Assembly: GCA_905213325.1 (NCBI GenBank)
Contig: CAJMHW010000014.1
Span: forward strand, 1-50,177
Reading direction: 5' to 3'
DNA length: 50,177 bases
Source of the DNA: Collinsella aerofaciens
GTDB lineage: Bacteria > Actinomycetota > Coriobacteriia > Coriobacteriales > Coriobacteriaceae
Part shown: positions 34,683 to 45,068 of the stretch, one piece after another
Layout: every line of letters starts with the position of its first letter
Position numbering within the stretch: the stretch's first letter is position 1
Made by a program: the position numbers and the translations under genes
Notes under the pieces: model-generated
The model's database searches: none
Seen by the model: the letters and a program-made list of their open reading frames with translations, nothing else
Told to the model about the DNA's origin: nothing

Positions 34683-35933
34683 ATGTCCGCACTACATGTT
34701 CAAAACGAAATAGGAAAGCTAAAAAAGGCCCTCCTGCACTGCCCCGGCTCCGAAACGCGCAATTACCCCGACGGGCAGTTCAATCAAGTCTTTACGCTAC
34801 GCCCGTCTAGCAGCTCATTCGATCTTGAAAAGGCTCTCAAGGAGCATCATGCTTACTCGGCGATGCTCGAGCGCGAAGGAGTAGAGATTCTCTATCTTGA
34901 AAACCTTCTTACCGAAGCCCTTGATGCGACAGACCAAGCGCGTCGCTCCTTTATCGATAGCTTCATTAGAGAATGCGGCGCGTGCGGCATTGAGCTCGAG
35001 TCCGCTATTCGCGATTACCTCGAGCACATCGAGGGCTCCCGCGCTCTGGCCCAAGCGGCCGTCAACGGCATCCGTTATTCCCAGGTCTTCGACACGGATA
35101 AAGAGATGTTCAGCCTCGCAAAACTGACAGGAGACGCATATTCGCCTGACGACCTTCTCGTAGGCCCCCTTAACACCATGTGGTTCACGCGCGATCCGGC
35201 GAGCGTCATCGGCGAAGGTGTCACGCTCAACCATATGTACTGGTCAGAGCGCAACCGTGAGGTTATCGCCTACAAAACGATTTTTAGCTATCACCCGGAT
35301 TTCCGCGAGATCCCTCAGTTCTTCAAGCATGAATCGACTTACCACATTGAAGGCGGCGACCTGCACAACCTCAATAGCGAGAACGTTGCCGTTGGTATAT
35401 CCCAACGAACCGAGCCGGCAGCGATAGATACCCTAGCAAATAACTTGCTCTGGGATGAGCGCTCAACTATTGAGTCCGTATGGGCCATTCAGGTTCCCTA
35501 CGATGATCTCTGTATTCATCTCGACACATACTTCACTCGTGTTGGCTACGAGACATTCCTCGTAGCCCGGGAGCTTCTCGATCAAGCGCGAGTCTACCGC
35601 ATTACACGGGGCAGATCGGAAAGGACAACCCGGGCGCGCCATGTCGAAGGTGGGCTGAAAGAAGCCTTGAGATTAGCCCTGGGTTCAAGCTCGCTGCAAT
35701 TCATCCCTTGCGGCGGTTCAAATCCCGGAGCGGCGGAGGTCGAAAGAACCAACAATGCCATAAGCACCCTTTGCCTGGAGCCCGGCAAGGTCTGCGTATA
35801 CGAAGAGAACGCCGAGACTAACAAAGCACTGGAGCAGGCGGGCATTGAACTTGTGCCCATCTCTATCTTTGAGCTGACAAACGGCTTTGGCGGCCCCAGC
35901 TGCCTCTGCCTTCCCCTCGTCCGCGCTTCATAA
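34683..35933 (+). CDS. Diverged second arginine deiminase
   Basis: This 416-residue paralogue keeps the catalytic set: FTRDP, NHMYWSERNRE, HIEGGD, HLDT and the nucleophile Cys407 in GGPSCLC. It differs from the first ArcA across most of the rest (for example GGPSCLCLP against GGPRCMTMP), so it is not a recent copy. The start is the ATG with GAGG five bases upstream; a 16-codon extension is rejected. One base separates its stop from the XRE regulator ATG. It may act on arginine with different kinetics or on a related guanidino compound. Confidence 0.9.
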   Translation: MSALHVQNEIGKLKKALLHCPGSETRNYPDGQFNQVFTLRPSSSSFDLEKALKEHHAYSAMLEREGVEILYLENLLTEALDATDQARRSFIDSFIRECGACGIELESAIRDYLEHIEGSRALAQAAVNGIRYSQVFDTDKEMFSLAKLTGDAYSPDDLLVGPLNTMWFTRDPASVIGEGVTLNHMYWSERNREVIAYKTIFSYHPDFREIPQFFKHESTYHIEGGDLHNLNSENVAVGISQRTEPAAIDTLANNLLWDERSTIESVWAIQVPYDDLCIHLDTYFTRVGYETFLVARELLDQARVYRITRGRSERTTRARHVEGGLKEALRLALGSSSLQFIPCGGSNPGAAEVERTNNAISTLCLEPGKVCVYEENAETNKALEQAGIELVPISIFELTNGFGGPSCLCLPLVRAS

Positions 35934-35934
35934 C

Positions 35935-36585
35935 ATGGGAACGGGTCAAAACATAAAGGCTCTTCGCAAGCGCGAGCAGCTCACGCAAGAGGAGTTCGCG
36001 GCACTCATCGGCGTCTCCAAAGAAACGGTATGCCGTTGGGAAAAGGACCGCTATGCCATCCGCCGGTCAACATTGCTCAAGATCGTATCGAAATTCAATC
36101 TGCCGCTCGACGATCTCACATCTGAAACCGCAGGGCTTGCCGCAAAGCTCGACTACGAGGGGCAGAAGCGGAAATCCAAGGAAACTACTACTGACTCCCT
36201 TTGCGATGTATTTAAAATCCAGATGAATGGAGGCAGAACGGGACTTAAGCAGACCGGAACAACGGCGCTCCCCTCATCCGTATTCAAAAACCATCGCGGG
36301 TGCTTTTTTGTTCAAATGGACACATCTGCCATGTCCAAATGCTATCCGATAGGATCCCTTCTCCTGGTGGACCCCAACCTGAAACCCTGGAACGGATGCT
36401 CCGTCATCGCCTTGGCCGATAATTCCAGAATGGTCATACGGCGATATAGCACCGGCACGAACACAGTGATGCTGTCATCCTACTCATATCGCACGTCGGA
36501 ACCGGATATTGTGCTGGACAAACGCCGAATCAGGATTCTCGGAGTCATCGTCTGGTTTCAGGCATCCCATGACCTGAGCATCTAA
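35935..36585 (+). CDS. XRE-family regulator with S24/LexA-like C-terminal domain
   Basis: This 216-residue protein has an N-terminal helix-turn-helix (about 5-58; LTQEEFAALIGVSKETVCRW) and a C-terminal region (about 115-210) resembling the LexA/CI peptidase-like fold (FFVQMDTSAMSKCYPIGSLL, then SVIALADNSRMVIRRY). The usual Ser-Met pair of the nucleophile reads Ser-Ala-Met, and Arg stands where the catalytic Lys is expected, so self-cleavage looks unlikely. It is translated with the second arcA (stop and start 1 bp apart). It probably controls the divergent arc genes. Confidence 0.85.
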   Translation: MGTGQNIKALRKREQLTQEEFAALIGVSKETVCRWEKDRYAIRRSTLLKIVSKFNLPLDDLTSETAGLAAKLDYEGQKRKSKETTTDSLCDVFKIQMNGGRTGLKQTGTTALPSSVFKNHRGCFFVQMDTSAMSKCYPIGSLLLVDPNLKPWNGCSVIALADNSRMVIRRYSTGTNTVMLSSYSYRTSEPDIVLDKRRIRILGVIVWFQASHDLSI

Positions 36586-36631
36586 TCAGATTGGCTCTCA
36601 TTCGCCTTCCTCATTTGCTCGCGCTCCAAAC

Positions 36632-37677
36632 AGCAAAAGCCCCGCAGTCGGAGCGGACTGCGGGGCTCATGAAGAGAGGCTAGTCTGTGGGCGCTTTGCC
36701 TGGCGCCCACGAGAGAGGCAACAGAGTAGAGACTACTCGTGGATGCGGGTACCGGAGAGACCGGCCATGGTCTCGGCGGCCTTGTCCAGAGCACCGATGA
36801 TGCAGGTGCGGCCCTTGCGGGAACGGGCGAACTTGATGGCGGCGCGGACCTTGGGCTCCATGGAACCCTTGCCGAACTGACCCTCGTCGGCCAGGCGCTC
36901 GGCCTCGTCGGCGGTGAGGTCCTCGAGCTCCTCCTGGTTGGGCTTGCCAAAGTTGATGGCGACATGCTCGACGGCGGTCAGCAGGAACAGAACGTCGGCG
37001 TCGCAGTCCTCGGCCAGCAGCTCGCCGCCCAGGTCCTTGTCGATGACGGCGGGAATGCCCTTGTAGCAGCCCTTGTTCTCGTAGTCGCGGACGACGGGGA
37101 TGCCGCCGCCACCGCAGGCGATGACGATGAACTCGTTGTCGAGCAGGTTGAGGATGGAGTCAGCCTCGACGATCTTCTTGGGATCGGGGGAGGCGACGAC
37201 GCGACGCCAGCCGCGGCCGGAATCCTCGACGAAGACCTTGGAGGGATCCTCGGCCATGAACTCCTTGGCCTGCTCCTCGGTGTAGAAGGGGCCGATCGGC
37301 TTGGTCGGGTTCTTGAACGCGGGATCGTCGGGATCGCACTCGATCTGGGTGACGACGGTGGCGGCGTGCCAACGCTTATAGCGCTTGTGCATCTCGCGGC
37401 CGATGCCCTGCTGCAGGTGGTAGCCGATGTAGCCCTGGGACATGGCGCCGCACTCGGGCAGCGGCATCTCGGGGGTGCCGATGGCATCGTGGGCAGCAGC
37501 GAAGGCGTTCTGGATCATGCCGACCTGCGGGCCGTTGCCGTGGGTGATGATGATCTCGTTGCCCTGCTCGATGAGACCGAGGAGAGCGTGGGCGGTGTTG
37601 CTCACGGCCTCGATCTGCTCGACGGGGTTGTTGCCGAGGGCGTTGCCGCCGAGGGCGACGACAATACGATCGGGCTT
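36632..37677 (-). repeat. Direct repeat, copy 2 (arcC with its terminator)
   Basis: Matches 29501-30546 with one difference found. The flanks differ completely on both sides, so the repeat ends are sharp: one just beyond the terminator, one within the sixth codon of arcC. Confidence 0.95.
36634..36667 (-). terminator. Intrinsic terminator of arcC copy 2
   Basis: The same 12-bp stem as at 29507-29536 and the same TTTGCT on the minus strand. It lies between the convergent XRE and arcC genes. Confidence 0.85.
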
Positions 37678-37695
37678 GCCAAGAGGCTTAGACAT
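36733..37695 (-). CDS. arcC: Carbamate kinase, copy 2
   Basis: A 320-residue protein identical to the carbamate kinase at 29602-30564 except for residue 5 (Leu for Tyr). It has all the kinase motifs (VVALGGNALG, THGNGPQVG, DKDLGGELLA). The start is the ATG with AAAGGA upstream. Unlike copy 1 it stands alone behind A/T-rich DNA, so it may have its own promoter and expression pattern. Near identity implies recent duplication or ongoing gene conversion. Confidence 0.96.
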   Translation of the reverse strand: MSKPLGKPDRIVVALGGNALGNNPVEQIEAVSNTAHALLGLIEQGNEIIITHGNGPQVGMIQNAFAAAHDAIGTPEMPLPECGAMSQGYIGYHLQQGIGREMHKRYKRWHAATVVTQIECDPDDPAFKNPTKPIGPFYTEEQAKEFMAEDPSKVFVEDSGRGWRRVVASPDPKKIVEADSILNLLDNEFIVIACGGGGIPVVRDYENKGCYKGIPAVIDKDLGGELLAEDCDADVLFLLTAVEHVAINFGKPNQEELEDLTADEAERLADEGQFGKGSMEPKVRAAIKFARSRKGRTCIIGALDKAAETMAGLSGTRIHE

Positions 37696-38070
37696 TGCTG
37701 GAATCCTTTCTGTAAAAGGCCTACAACCCATTAATAACCCGCGTCCGTGCGATACGCGAGTTTATTAAGGTTTATATTCTCTTTATCGCTCATTTTATTC
37801 ATTTTGAAAATACCTAAGCGGCGAACGGTCGATTTTACCCGCTCAGCGTAAAGAAGCCCAGTTCAGGCATATCTACGCCATTTACGTGCAACTTTATTTA
37901 AATAGAGCAGGGATTAGACCAGATTATGCAAACTATATCTTTGCTAAACACAAAACGGACAGCGCAATATCTTACTCGCACTATACGCGATTCTATACAT
38001 TAATTTGACGAGTATGCACCCCTGCAAAAACATGGGGCTTTTCATCCAACATAAGGGATAGCCGATCGCG
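37696..38070. other. A/T-rich intergenic region upstream of arcC copy 2
   Basis: This stretch is clearly more A/T-rich than the rest of the window. It should hold the arcC promoter on the minus strand, but I cannot single out one. ATTATGCAA occurs at 37923-37931. The base composition and the neighbouring gene remnant suggest acquired DNA. No gene is supported. Confidence 0.55.
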
Positions 38071-38280
38071 CTTCACCCCGCGGCAAGCGACTGCGAGTTC
38101 GCAGTATGGAACTTTACCGTCGGCTTCTGCATGAACGCTGCCGACGCCCTTTCGCTCCTGCGCGCCCAAGCAGCCGAGAACGCTAACGGCGCCACTGTCA
38201 ACCTGGCCACCCTCAACAACGGCGCCGCCAGCCTTTTCGCAAAGTACCGTGCTGGTTCGCTGGCTTTGAGGCCTAAGTGA
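38071..38280 (+). pseudogene. Remnant of a coding sequence (C-terminal fragment)
   Basis: After an in-frame TAG, 69 sense codons run to TGA with normal high-GC codon use and a protein-like sequence (LSLLRAQAAENANGATVNLA, then NNGAASLFAKYRAGSLALRP). There is no start codon with a ribosome-binding site at the beginning; the only ATG (38130) lacks one. It looks like the tail of a gene whose front was replaced by A/T-rich DNA. I do not recognise the parent protein. Confidence 0.45.
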
Positions 38281-38286
38281 GCTTTG

Positions 38287-38372
38287 CTATTTGCCAATTT
38301 TTGTATGATTTGGGTCAAATCTATTTGTCAATTTTTGTATGATTAGGGGCAAATCTATTTGCCAATTTTTGT
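38287..38372 (+). repeat. Three 34-bp tandem repeats upstream of the ATPase gene
   Basis: Units begin at 38287, 38321 and 38355, exactly 34 bp apart, each opening CTATTTG(C/T)CAATTTTTGT. Two are complete and the third breaks off 15 bp before the ATPase ATG. Each complete unit has ATTTG and CAAAT arms. They form the whole leader of the gene. Confidence 0.88.
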
Positions 38373-38387
38373 CAATGAGGTGTTTTA

Positions 38388-39749
38388 ATGCTACGCCGCA
38401 AGGTCACTGATAGGCTTTTGAGCTGGAAGAATAACTCCCATAAGGCCCTGCTTGTTACCGGTGCGCGTCAGATTGGCAAGAGCTATGCGATTCGCGCGTT
38501 TGGAAAGAGCAACTACGCTTCGTATTATGAGGTCAATCTGCTACTTGATGCCGAGGCAAGAGACGTACTTGTTGGCGCTAAGAACTCCATTGACTTCATC
38601 AACCGTGTGGCCCTTCTTGCGGATGCACCGCTTGTTGAAGGAGACACGCTTATCTTCGTCGATGAGATTCAGGAGTATCCGCAGATCGTTACACTTATGA
38701 AGGCGCTGGTCGAGGACGGACGCTTTAGCTATGTCTTCTCGGGGTCTATGCTTGGGACTGAGTTTAAGGGGATCTCTTCTTTCCCGGTGGGGTATGTCGA
38801 GCACATTGTTATGCGGCCAATGGATTTTGAAGAGTTTTGTTGGGCAAACAGCATCAGCGAGAATGTGCTTGCAGACATCCGCAGCTGCCTTGTCGAGAGG
38901 CGTCCCGTCGAAAATTTTATTCATGAGGCGATGCTCAAAAACTTTAGAGCTTATATCGTTTGCGGCGGCATGCCGGAGGTCGTTCAGAACTATATCGATT
39001 CGGGCTATTCGCTCGTGAGAACGCGTGAGCTTCAAATTCAGCTAGTCGATCAGTACAAAAGCGATATCTCTAAATATGCATCGACTCGAGCGTTTAACGT
39101 TCGCTCCATTTTCGAGCAAATTCCCGTTCAGCTTGAGACGGAGTCCCATCGCTTTATCGTCTCGTCTCTAGGCGAGGGAGCTCGTCTTCAAAAATACGAG
39201 CAGGATTTCCTATGGCTGGTGAACGCAGGCGTTGGATTGATGGTCCCCCAGGTGACGGAGGCACGAAGTCCTCTCAAGAGGACGGAGAAAACGACAGCCT
39301 TTAAACTATACGAGTCCGATACAGGTATGCTCGCATCGCGGTATCCCGGCAGCACGGCACGCGCCGTCTACCTTGACATGAAAACCCCCAACCTCGGCGG
39401 CCTCTATGAGAACGTGGTCGCACAGGAACTCGTTGCCCTCGGAGCAGATACGTGGTACTACCAAACGCGTGAGGTCGGTGAAGTCGACTTTGTAATCGAA
39501 GGTGCCCTCGGGCATGTTGTCCCAATCGAAGTCAAATCGGGCAAGAAAGTTCGAGCACATGCAGCCCTCGACCGTTTGATGAGTGTGGGCGAGTACAAAA
39601 TTCCCGAGGCCGTTGTGCTGAGCCACGAAAACCTTTGCAAAGAGGGCAAGATCCTTTACGTTCCAATCTATATGACATTCTGTCTCGATGAGTTTATGGA
39701 AAAGGACGACCCCAACAACGATTTCTCGTTTGCACCCATATCTCTCTAG
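38388..39749 (+). CDS. AAA ATPase with DUF4143 (PD-(D/E)XK-like) C-terminal domain
   Basis: This 453-residue protein belongs to the AAA_14/DUF4143 group common as accessory genes in gut bacteria. Walker A is GARQIGKS (25-32), Walker B LIFVDEIQ (88-95), and FSGS follows as a sensor. The C-terminal part has GEVDFVIEG and VPIEVKSG, the E/D-(E)xK pattern of a restriction-like nuclease fold, possibly inactive. GAGGTG lies upstream of the ATG. Codon use and base composition are more A/T-rich than its neighbours, suggesting transfer. The function is unknown; some proposals link the family to defence or mobile DNA. Confidence 0.9.
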   Translation: MLRRKVTDRLLSWKNNSHKALLVTGARQIGKSYAIRAFGKSNYASYYEVNLLLDAEARDVLVGAKNSIDFINRVALLADAPLVEGDTLIFVDEIQEYPQIVTLMKALVEDGRFSYVFSGSMLGTEFKGISSFPVGYVEHIVMRPMDFEEFCWANSISENVLADIRSCLVERRPVENFIHEAMLKNFRAYIVCGGMPEVVQNYIDSGYSLVRTRELQIQLVDQYKSDISKYASTRAFNVRSIFEQIPVQLETESHRFIVSSLGEGARLQKYEQDFLWLVNAGVGLMVPQVTEARSPLKRTEKTTAFKLYESDTGMLASRYPGSTARAVYLDMKTPNLGGLYENVVAQELVALGADTWYYQTREVGEVDFVIEGALGHVVPIEVKSGKKVRAHAALDRLMSVGEYKIPEAVVLSHENLCKEGKILYVPIYMTFCLDEFMEKDDPNNDFSFAPISL

Positions 39750-39779
39750 GTCATCTGAGTCCGCAAGCCAGCCCCCACG

Positions 39780-40000
39780 CCCAAAGTACTGCGCCTTTCG
39801 CGCCAAAGGCGCGAAACAGCAAGGGGATAGAAGGCAGCGACAACCAACTCCCCCACTATGCCCAAAGTGCTGCGATGTTTCGCGCAAAGCGCGAAACAGC
39901 ACTGGGGCAGCAGAAGGCCACAATCAGCTAGCCCTCCATGCCCAAAGTGGCGCGTGGTTTCGCGGCCACGCCGCGAAACAGCGACCGGGACAAGGCACCC
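39780..40000. repeat. Three tandem hairpin units about 80 bp apart
   Basis: CCCAAAGT begins units at 39780, 39861 and 39941. Each is followed by TTTCGCG, a short loop and CGCGAAACAGC, giving stems TTTCGCGCC/GGCGCGAAA, TTTCGCGC/GCGCGAAA and TTTCGCG/CGCGAAA. Flanking GCTG/CAGC-type pairs lengthen the hairpins. The units differ between the hairpins. They lie between the ATPase and nifJ in a 435-bp gap (39750-40184) that holds no gene. Confidence 0.88.
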
Positions 40001-40049
40001 CCACAGCCACGTCCTTCATTCAGCCCCACAATCCGAGGACGTAGTCGTA

Positions 40050-40174
40050 GCAGGATCTGAGGGCTAACCTTCGCGGACACTCCGCAGGACGAAAGAACCC
40101 CCGCCGCACGTAGTGCGCAGCGGGGGTTCTTTCATGTCCGAGGACGTCCGCGAAGGTCAGCCCTCAGATCCTGC
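40050..40174. repeat. Nested palindrome downstream of nifJ
   Basis: The outer arms 40050-40078 and 40146-40174 pair over 29 bp with one mismatch. Inside, GAAAGAACCCCCGC and GCGGGGGTTCTTTC pair perfectly, and CGCAC/GTGCG closes the top. The 12-nt spacers between the two stems are 40079-40090 and 40134-40145. The inner stem serves as the nifJ terminator. Confidence 0.9.
40091..40133 (-). terminator. Terminator of nifJ (inner stem of the nested palindrome)
   Basis: A 14-bp perfect GC-rich stem ending on the minus strand in GGGGGTTCTTTCG. The T-tract is within the stem and interrupted. It lies about 50 bp past the nifJ stop codon. Confidence 0.65.
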
Positions 40175-40184
40175 GGTGGGAGAC

Positions 40185-43724
<3,540 letters not shown>

Positions 43725-43756
43725 ATACCCCTCTCCTCTCATATAGGTATACAGGC

Positions 43757-43772
43757 CCCGGCGATCGCCGGG
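43757..43772. promoter_or_regulatory. Perfect 16-bp palindrome upstream of nifJ
   Basis: CCCGGCGATCGCCGGG lies 33 bp before the nifJ ATG. In DNA it could bind a dimeric regulator; in RNA it would form a hairpin next to the ribosome-binding site. No consensus for Rex or other known redox regulators is evident. Confidence 0.5.
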
Positions 43773-44083
43773 ATGTTGGCGTGATGGGATTTACGCTGTT
43801 GCTTCCAATCATCTGGCAGGCAGGCTCAGCAGCAGGTACGTGGCGTGGAGAGAAGACATGCCGAGGCGAGGGCCAGCTGATGCGCCCCACAGACCCGACC
43901 GCCCGTCTTGCACATGACCGAGCGCCGCAAAGGCCGCATGCCGGATGCTCCCGGGCACGCCCCGGCGATGGGAAGCGCCCGCAACGGAAATCCGCATGCG
44001 GGTTTATTGTACCCCGCCGTCAAGTGTAATTTCGGCAAATATAGGCGGGCGGTAAAGGTTTACCTCAGGTGACTGCCGGGAGC
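43773..44083. other. Intergenic region between nifJ and the FHA gene
   Basis: The gap probably holds the nifJ promoter. On the minus strand TACAAT (near 44011) is a fair -10, but the TTGACG next to it is too close for a -35. GGTAAAGGTTTACC (44051-44064) has 6-bp arms. No riboswitch class matched on reading. No gene is supported. Confidence 0.45.
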
Positions 44084-44113
44084 AAAATGATCCCTTGGGG
44101 ACGGAGGGACCAT
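44084..44113 (-). terminator. Weak terminator after the FHA gene
   Basis: On the minus strand ATGGTCCCT and AGGGATCAT form a 9-bp stem with one G-U pair and a 9-nt loop, then TTTTGC. It lies 14 bp past the stop codon at 44127. Confidence 0.55.
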
Positions 44114-44126
44114 TTGGCAGGACTGG

Positions 44127-45065
44127 CTAGAGGGCACCGAAGAGAATGGCGTAGGTAGTGGATTCGCCGAGCTTGAGCTCGTCGCCGGGATTGAGTTGGG
44201 CGGAACGGCCGGGCTCGACCTGAATGCAGACGCGCGTGGCCCCGTTTACCACCACGGTTCCGTTGGTGGACGACAAGTCCTCGACGTGCCAGATATTTTG
44301 AGCATCGCACCAGATATGGGCATGGCGGGCCGAGACATCGTCGCCGACGTCGGTAATATCGCCCTCACCAGTGGCCAGCGCGCCAATCTCAACACCCTGC
44401 TCGCTCGGCTGAATCCAGCGCGGGGCGCTCACGACAAAACTGTTTTGCACGCGCAGCAAGCCCAAGGGGTGCGCCGGGGCGGGTTCGCGTTCGCCCGCGG
44501 TCATCGACATGCCAAGCGAACGCGGCGTGGATGTTCCTCCGCCACAGGTCGCGTGCGCGTAGTCGATGGCATAGTTCACCGAGGACCGCACATCCGCCGA
44601 ACAACCGACAGCGACAAACAGCACCAGCACGGCCTCGGCGCGCTCGGCGGGCATGAGTTCCGCCGCCTGGGACAGGCGATCGAGCGCGTTGCGATAGAGA
44701 TTCGTGTCCTGGTGGCACTCTTCGAGCGCGCGTACCATCGGTTCACCTGCAGGACCGCACGCCATATTGATCACAGCCGTGGAGTCCATGGGATTTCGCT
44801 GGCGCAGGGCCAGTTGCGACATAATACGCGCAGCCGAGGTACCGTATTCGGCAAAGTAGCGCTGCTGAAGCGTGCCGACCGGCGCGCGAACGATAAAGCG
44901 GGAAACCCAAGAGCGATCGGCGGCTCGGCTCTGCGGGCTGCGGCCGTCGGCGAGCGGACGGGACGAAAGCACCAGGCCGCACAGCTCGATATGGCTCAGA
45001 TGCGCCGCGCGCTTAAAGATGTCAAACATGGCCCCGCATGGGGTGAGCTCAACTTGAGATGCCAT
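44127..45065 (-). CDS. FHA-domain protein
   Basis: This 312-residue protein carries a C-terminal forkhead-associated domain (about 215-300): DVSARHAHIW, WHVEDLSSTNGT and VVNG are the phospho-threonine-binding loops. The N-terminal 200 residues are helical, with Ala-rich stretches and no family I recognise. Its ATG follows the kinase stop by 3 bp with AAGGAGG upstream. FHA proteins bind proteins phosphorylated by Ser/Thr kinases, so it is the likely reader or substrate of the adjacent kinase. Confidence 0.9.
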   Translation of the reverse strand: MASQVELTPCGAMFDIFKRAAHLSHIELCGLVLSSRPLADGRSPQSRAADRSWVSRFIVRAPVGTLQQRYFAEYGTSAARIMSQLALRQRNPMDSTAVINMACGPAGEPMVRALEECHQDTNLYRNALDRLSQAAELMPAERAEAVLVLFVAVGCSADVRSSVNYAIDYAHATCGGGTSTPRSLGMSMTAGEREPAPAHPLGLLRVQNSFVVSAPRWIQPSEQGVEIGALATGEGDITDVGDDVSARHAHIWCDAQNIWHVEDLSSTNGTVVVNGATRVCIQVEPGRSAQLNPGDELKLGESTTYAILFGAL

Positions 45066-45068
45066 GAC

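Noticed and set aside
39780..40000. CRISPR array
   Set aside because: Only three units, about 80 bp apart, with self-paired hairpins and related rather than unique spacers; no cas genes.
43773..44040. Riboswitch in the possible nifJ leader
   Set aside because: Read on the minus strand, I found no core motif of TPP, cobalamin, glycine or SAM classes.
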